Part shown: piece by piece, positions 35,660 through 64,000 of the stretch
Layout: the number at the start of each line of letters is the position of its first letter
Position numbering within the stretch: the stretch's first letter is position 1
NCBI GenBank assembly: GCA_028583415.1
Contig: CM053275.1
Location: 88,096,278-88,160,277 of the forward strand
Reading direction: 5' to 3'
From: Protea cynaroides
Taxonomy: Eukaryota; Streptophyta; Magnoliopsida; Proteales; Proteaceae
DNA length: 64,000 bases
Notes under the pieces: generated by a model
The model's database searches: none
The model's input: the letters and a program-made list of their open reading frames with translations, nothing else
Told to the model about the DNA's origin: nothing
Translations under genes and position numbers: made by a program

Positions 35660-36312
35660 TAAGGGTGTAAAAAATGGGACCGGCCCGATAGCATGGATCG
35701 AGCCGGCCCGATAGAACCAGAACCCAGTCCGGACCGAACCTTAATAGACAGGTTTTGGTCTCAGCTTGTAAAGCCGGACATCGTTTCAGCCTAAATCGAA
35801 ACTAGACCGTATCAACCTATAAAGAAGCCCGAACCAATAATACCTAACCCGAACACCGGTAAGGTCCATCCGGGTTAAATTTCTTAATTTTAATGGTTTT
35901 GAATTTTGATGGATTATATTACACTGTCATAATTCACTTATTGATCCAAAAGATTATATGAATCTATAGTTGAAAAGAGTATATTAATTGTTACAATTTA
36001 CTGAATTACATACATATAGAATGAATGATGCTAATTTTATAGATAGAAATAATAAAATAGACTATATATCTTATATATAAAATAGGCCCGATAGGTTTGA
36101 TAAGCCTAGTCCGGATCGATTCAATCCAAAATCACTTCAATAAGTCCAGCCCGATAACAAACCGACATTGGACCAGCCCGTTAATTATTGTGTCCAGCGC
36201 AGCCCAACCTAGCCCAAACTCTTAATGGACATGTTTTGGGCTGGACTTATAAAACCCAATATCGGTTCAGTCCGGGCAGAAACAAGCTCGGACCGACCCG
36301 TTGACACCCTTA
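35660..36312 (-). mobile_element. hAT-type MITE, 653 bp, reverse copy
   Basis: Same family and same length as 24310-24962 but inverted. Ends TAAGGGTGTAAA / TTGACACCCTTA. Flanks AAAAAGAC and AAGAAGAT match at six of eight positions, consistent with an older hAT target duplication. Confidence 0.85.
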
Positions 36313-36320
36313 AAGAAGAT

Positions 36321-36747
36321 TATATATCTCTTCCGGTCAGACCAAGAATAGGTGAGAACGTTACATACTTCAAATGCAGAATGGGTTCCATTTGATAACA
36401 CATTCCATCACTAAAAACGAAAATAGATTCCAAACGCTATCTTGAAAATATTCTTAAAGAACCTTTTTTTTTTTTTTGGGTAATTATTCTTAAAGTATGT
36501 TATTTACCGAGAATGCAATCTAACCTAAAAAAAATGCGTAACCGTCACGCCCTAATGTTTATCCGTTTTGAGTTCAGAAACTGCTAGAAGTAGGAAGGGT
36601 TACTGGACGAGACAGTCAACCGCGGAGTGTCTTTCGGGGGGCGTCAACTTCCATTTAAGAGAACGAGAAACGTCAGTGAAATCTCATCGATTGGCAATAT
36701 TGCTTTACATTCTCTACTTTTCGTTTTTCTCGATTTGAATCTACTCC
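36321..36747 (+). promoter_or_regulatory. Upstream region and 5' UTR of the Hip/FAM10 gene
   Basis: Lies between the last MITE and the start codon. An inverted CCAAT (GATTGG) lies near 36689. The DNA becomes pyrimidine-rich before the ATG. No convincing TATA box was found. Boundaries of promoter and UTR are inferred. Confidence 0.45.
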
Positions 36748-60471
<23,724 letters not shown>

Positions 60472-62750
60472 GCAAATTTGTAAAGATGAGGTCTGCCATG
60501 GTGACATGAAGCTGTCATTGACAAGGTTGTGCTACGTTGGGAAAAGGACGATGAGGCTTTTGTGTGGCTTTGAGTTTGTGTAACTCGTTTTTCCATGTTT
60601 ACGTGAGTAGATCCTTTTAGTTGAGTCATACCACCCATACGCTCAGGATTTTATGTTATCTCATAACGGTAAACAATTTCTGTTGATAAGTTCCAGATAA
60701 AAATCAATGATTGACATCAAAGCAGAGACTAGAGGGAAGACAGGAGATCTTATAGAGATTGAAGTTTGGGTCTTCTATGATATTAATCAATGGGCTTAAG
60801 GGAGAGCCTCCAACGTTTGGCTCGTCTTCCCAGGTGATTTTCATATCAACGATCTCTCGGTTGAGCTCTGACAGTGATTCTCATCTTGTATTTATCAAAT
60901 TGTAGTGAGTTTAAAAGCCCCCTCGAAGTTAATCTGATTAAACAGTCTTAACCCTGAACATTATCTTGGAGTAGAACATCACCCTTGTTATCACCCTTCT
61001 GAACTATCAAAAAAGTCCTGCAAAACAAATTCCAGCGTGAATGAAAGTCGATTTGCGGAGGGTTAGGAAGGTAGGTGGGACGATCAGTTGGTCACAGCCA
61101 ATTAACCAGAAGAGTGTTTTGTGTGAGTCTAGAGGGCTGGAACCAACCTCATCACTCACATTGCCGGGTGGAGCTCCTCATCACTTGCATTGCCGGGTGG
61201 AGCTAACTCCATTAATAAATTCAGTTGAAAGAAGGAAAACAATGTCCACTCACCTTGCATGGTGGAAGCAACTCTAATAAATCCAGTTGAAAAAAATGAG
61301 AAAAAAATATGAAGGTTTGTGTACGAAACCGGAATTTTTACTATAAGAAGGAAGGATTTTTTTTTTAAATGGTGTGGTTTGGGAACTGGGAATGACTTCA
61401 ATATTGGCTTAGAAACTTTCGACAAAGTGTGCAGTGTCGGAAGTTATGGAAGCATATAGTGACTCTTGGAAACTACAGTCTACAGACAATTCTATGCAAT
61501 ATGGTATGTCTGTTTGATTGTGCCGACTGTATTTTCTTTGTGATCTTCTCTCTCTCTTACTCATGTTTATGGTCTTCTCTCTTCTTTGCTTCTTTGCTGC
61601 TGCTCGATCTATTGCTTCGTACCTCGACGATCTCTACCTCTGTTTTATCCTGTGATTAATATTCTGAGATTGAATGTGGGAGAATGTGGAAACGATCTCT
61701 CCATTTCAGGACCTATGCTGTCTTACACGTTGTAACCAAACTTGCTGATTATTGCATTCCTTTGTTCCTGAATGTGGCGGTTTTCTTCGTTTAAGGTGGA
61801 GATGTTTGTTAAAACCCTTGGGTTCTACTACATACCACAAGGTGGAATTTGATCGAGAGAGTTGCATTTCCCGGCCTAGTAGTCAAGGTGTAGGCTCTGA
61901 CTTGGACAGATAAAGCTACAAGCAGGGCTGTATTCTGATCCGTGTTGGCGGAGAGTGACACCAGTGGCGTTAGGAGGAGGGAGGCGTTCGAAAGGTTGTG
62001 TCAATGAGTTGATGATGGTCGATGGTACGATGGTCATGGTAAACATGGACCGAATAGGCAGGGGATAATGGGAATAACAAATTCCAATTACTTCTATGAT
62101 ACTAACAGGTGCATATCTAGTTATGGGTTGTGGTTTCCCATCCGGCTTGTGGATCCTGTGCCAATGTAGGGTCCAATGGGAGGGCATATGCAAGTATCTA
62201 ATGCTCTCTTTGATATGTATTATAGAATTAATTATATTATACATTATGACATATAGTTGTTTGGCATTATTTATGGTCTTTATTTCTTTTTAAAATAAAT
62301 TGATATAATCTAAAATCTACAAATATGTTAGAAGACTTTTATCATTATTGTGATAATCTATTATTCCTTCTTTATGTCTAGTAGTATCAATCGATTATTA
62401 TTTATAATTCATAATTTATTTTCATAAATGATTTGTCATAAATAACTTATAAATATAAATATAAATTATACCAAAAATAGCCTAAGAGGAAGGTAGAAGC
62501 CTATTATCGAAATGGAGAATGTATTCTTAACATAAAAATGAGAATGGGTTAAAGAGCAAGACATTTTCAATCTGGGCTTAGAATGTAAAACTGGTTAAAG
62601 AGTGTATTCCAGAATGGACATGTTCTCTAACGCATTCTATAATTCAAGAACAAGAATGCATCCCAAATGTTTTGTCATATCCGAATGTATTCTTAAATTA
62701 GAATGCATTCCAGAACACATAACAAATGCAACCTAAATGTATGGAACCGG
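60472..62750 (+). other. 3' UTR and downstream flank of the Hip/FAM10 gene
   Basis: The first ~200 bp after the stop are presumably 3' UTR. No polyadenylation signal could be singled out. A short tandem repeat (TCACTTGCATTGCCGGGTGG type, 61155-61205) follows. No frame resembles a protein and no mobile-element ends were found. Confidence 0.4.
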
Positions 62751-62757
62751 AGAACAC

Positions 62758-62995
62758 TAAAACCCATACCCGAAACCCTAAAACCTTAAAATCGTAGCTC
62801 TAAACCCTGAAACACCAAACTTTGAACCTAAAACACAAACCTAATCACTAAGCCTGAAACCGTAAGCCTAAAACAGATCCTAAACTCTAAACTTAACACC
62901 CTAAACTGTAAAATCATAAACCATAAACACTATAATCCAAAGTTCCAAACCCCAAAAACCTACCCCAAACTATAAACCCTAAAATCTACCCTTGA
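62758..62995 (+). repeat. Degenerate telomere-like CCCTAAA repeats
   Basis: Many AAACCCTAAA-like heptamers with frequent changes (AAACCCTGAAA, AACACCCTAAAC, AAACCCCAAAAAC, ATAAACCCTAAAATC) cover about 240 bp. They read as an old interstitial telomeric-type tract. Confidence 0.7.
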
Positions 62996-63424
62996 ATGCA
63001 CCTGTGAACAAAGATGCATTTGCTTCTGCATTGTGCTAGATGCATAGTTCAAGGTACTGGTATCAGATCAGCCAATCTCCGATCCAATCCCTGAATCCAG
63101 TCTATTTTAATACTATTTTAATGAGGATTGGACCTGTGTTGGTTTCCCATTGAATTCATACACCGATCTAAATTGATTTTAGACATGACCAATACGATAT
63201 AAAATACCTAGATTTAGAACCATATCTACATGTGAAATGTCTACCCTTGTCAACATCTGCATTTGAACATTGCCCCAACCAAATTAATTTATTTGGGTTT
63301 CTTTGACAAGACCATTGACATGCCATCTCAAGGGGACATGCCATCTCAAGGGATAATGCTGTGACCAAGTAAAACTAGGGCATAATGGCTTGAGTAAGGC
63401 TGCTTCAAAAAATGAGTTCAAATT

Positions 63425-63535
63425 TCTTATAGGGTGTCTGTAGGCTCTTGTTACTATAGGGTCTGGAGAGGGATAGAATATATACGGTTTTACTCCTACA
63501 AGTGGAGAGACTGTTTTCTTGTTTTGAACCTAGTT
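63425..63535 (-). mobile_element. Degenerate Au-type SINE fragment
   Basis: On the minus strand: a GGTTCAAAAC-like box B, ACAGTCTCTCCACTTG, TAGGAGTAAAACCGTATATA, CCAGACCCTATAGTAACAAG, AGCCTACAGACACC. Same block order as the SINE at 53750-53914 but diverged. Confidence 0.65.
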
Positions 63536-63769
63536 CAAATTTCTTATCTATTCGAAATAAAAGATAAAGGTACCAAAAATAAAAGCAATGTTTTAAATCC
63601 AAGTAACTAGCACAGTTTCAACCATATTCAAAACTGATATGTTCCTCAAGTCCAAAACTGATACGAATCAACTGAATGAATATTGAAAAGCATAATTAAC
63701 CATAGGTACTATGTGAGAAATTTAACAAACCAACATTTTTCTATCATGTCATTTATTTCGTTCACATTA

Positions 63770-63773
<4 letters not shown>

Positions 63774-63821
<48 letters not shown>
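63774..63821. repeat. (GA)n microsatellite
   Basis: About 22 GA dinucleotides; the open frame across it is an artefact. Confidence 0.96.
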
Positions 63822-63824
<3 letters not shown>

Positions 63825-64000
63825 GTCCAACATTCATTCTTCCATCATGTCATATATTCATTCACATTATCATTGAGAATTTAATCCAAAAGTCACAATG
63901 ATCTGATTGAAGGAACATCCTTTGGAATTATTTAATCTTAGTGCCCTCACTTATATCAATCACTAAACAAAAACTTTAATATTGTTTTAAAACTGTGGTC

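Noticed and set aside
63683..63901. Arg-Glu repeat frame
   Set aside because: Translation of the (GA)n microsatellite.

Overview
This is a stretch of nuclear DNA from a repeat-rich flowering plant. The evidence is: plant-type spliced genes, a plant Hsp70-interacting (Hip/FAM10) gene, a Tekay-type chromovirus, CACTA, Mutator and hAT elements, Au-type SINEs, and gene-capture fragments that look like KANADI, plant glycerol kinase and glycine-cleavage H protein. AT richness and very long introns fit a large eudicot, basal-eudicot or magnoliid genome. The species cannot be named from the sequence.

Layout, left half. 1-2.4 kb holds a microsatellite, a MITE end and unassigned repeat-like DNA. About 2.45-26.88 kb is one CACTA element with a minus-strand, broken tnp2-like transposase and its transposase-side terminus at 26.87 kb. 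Later insertions fill it. A minus-strand solo LTR (4258-8865, target duplication GGCTG) sits inside the transposase. A plus-strand solo LTR (4536-6832, target duplication CCTAT) sits inside that one. A full-length Tekay-like chromovirus (9829-21701) lies upstream of the transposase start. It carries an antisense gene in its leader and a decayed gag-pol. The same CACTA also carries the last exon of a glycine-cleavage H-protein gene and an hAT MITE.

Middle. 26.9-28.9 kb is a Mutator-like element with two exons of a KANADI-type GARP gene and a LINE RNase H tail. 28.9-32.3 kb is AT-rich duplicated repeat DNA. 32.34-34.71 kb is a diverged solo LTR of the same superfamily as the chromovirus (target duplication CCAAT). 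34.8-36.3 kb holds a Harbinger-like and an hAT MITE.

Right half. One host gene, a Hip/FAM10 co-chaperone with 11 coding exons and a predicted 418 residues, runs from 36748 to 60471. Its first ten exons fit in 2.6 kb. The last exon lies across a 21.0-kb intron that splits the C-terminal STI1/DP domain. That intron holds at least three Mutator-like elements (one with a glycerol kinase fragment), hAT MITEs, SINEs, a mitochondrial-DNA insertion with a decayed tRNA-Asn, broken copia and gypsy elements, and a LINE tail. Beyond 60.5 kb I see the gene's 3' flank, degenerate telomere-like DNA, a SINE remnant and a GA microsatellite, but no further gene.

Most notable signals: (1) the chromovirus LTRs, including the diverged family, share an intron-like splice architecture and a short C-terminal peptide exon whose differences are largely synonymous; (2) the chromovirus carries a divergently transcribed antisense gene with its own 5'-UTR intron; (3) GTCGA-containing motif arrays recur at the same two LTR positions and in the gag/antisense spacer, with the motif replaced in the diverged family.
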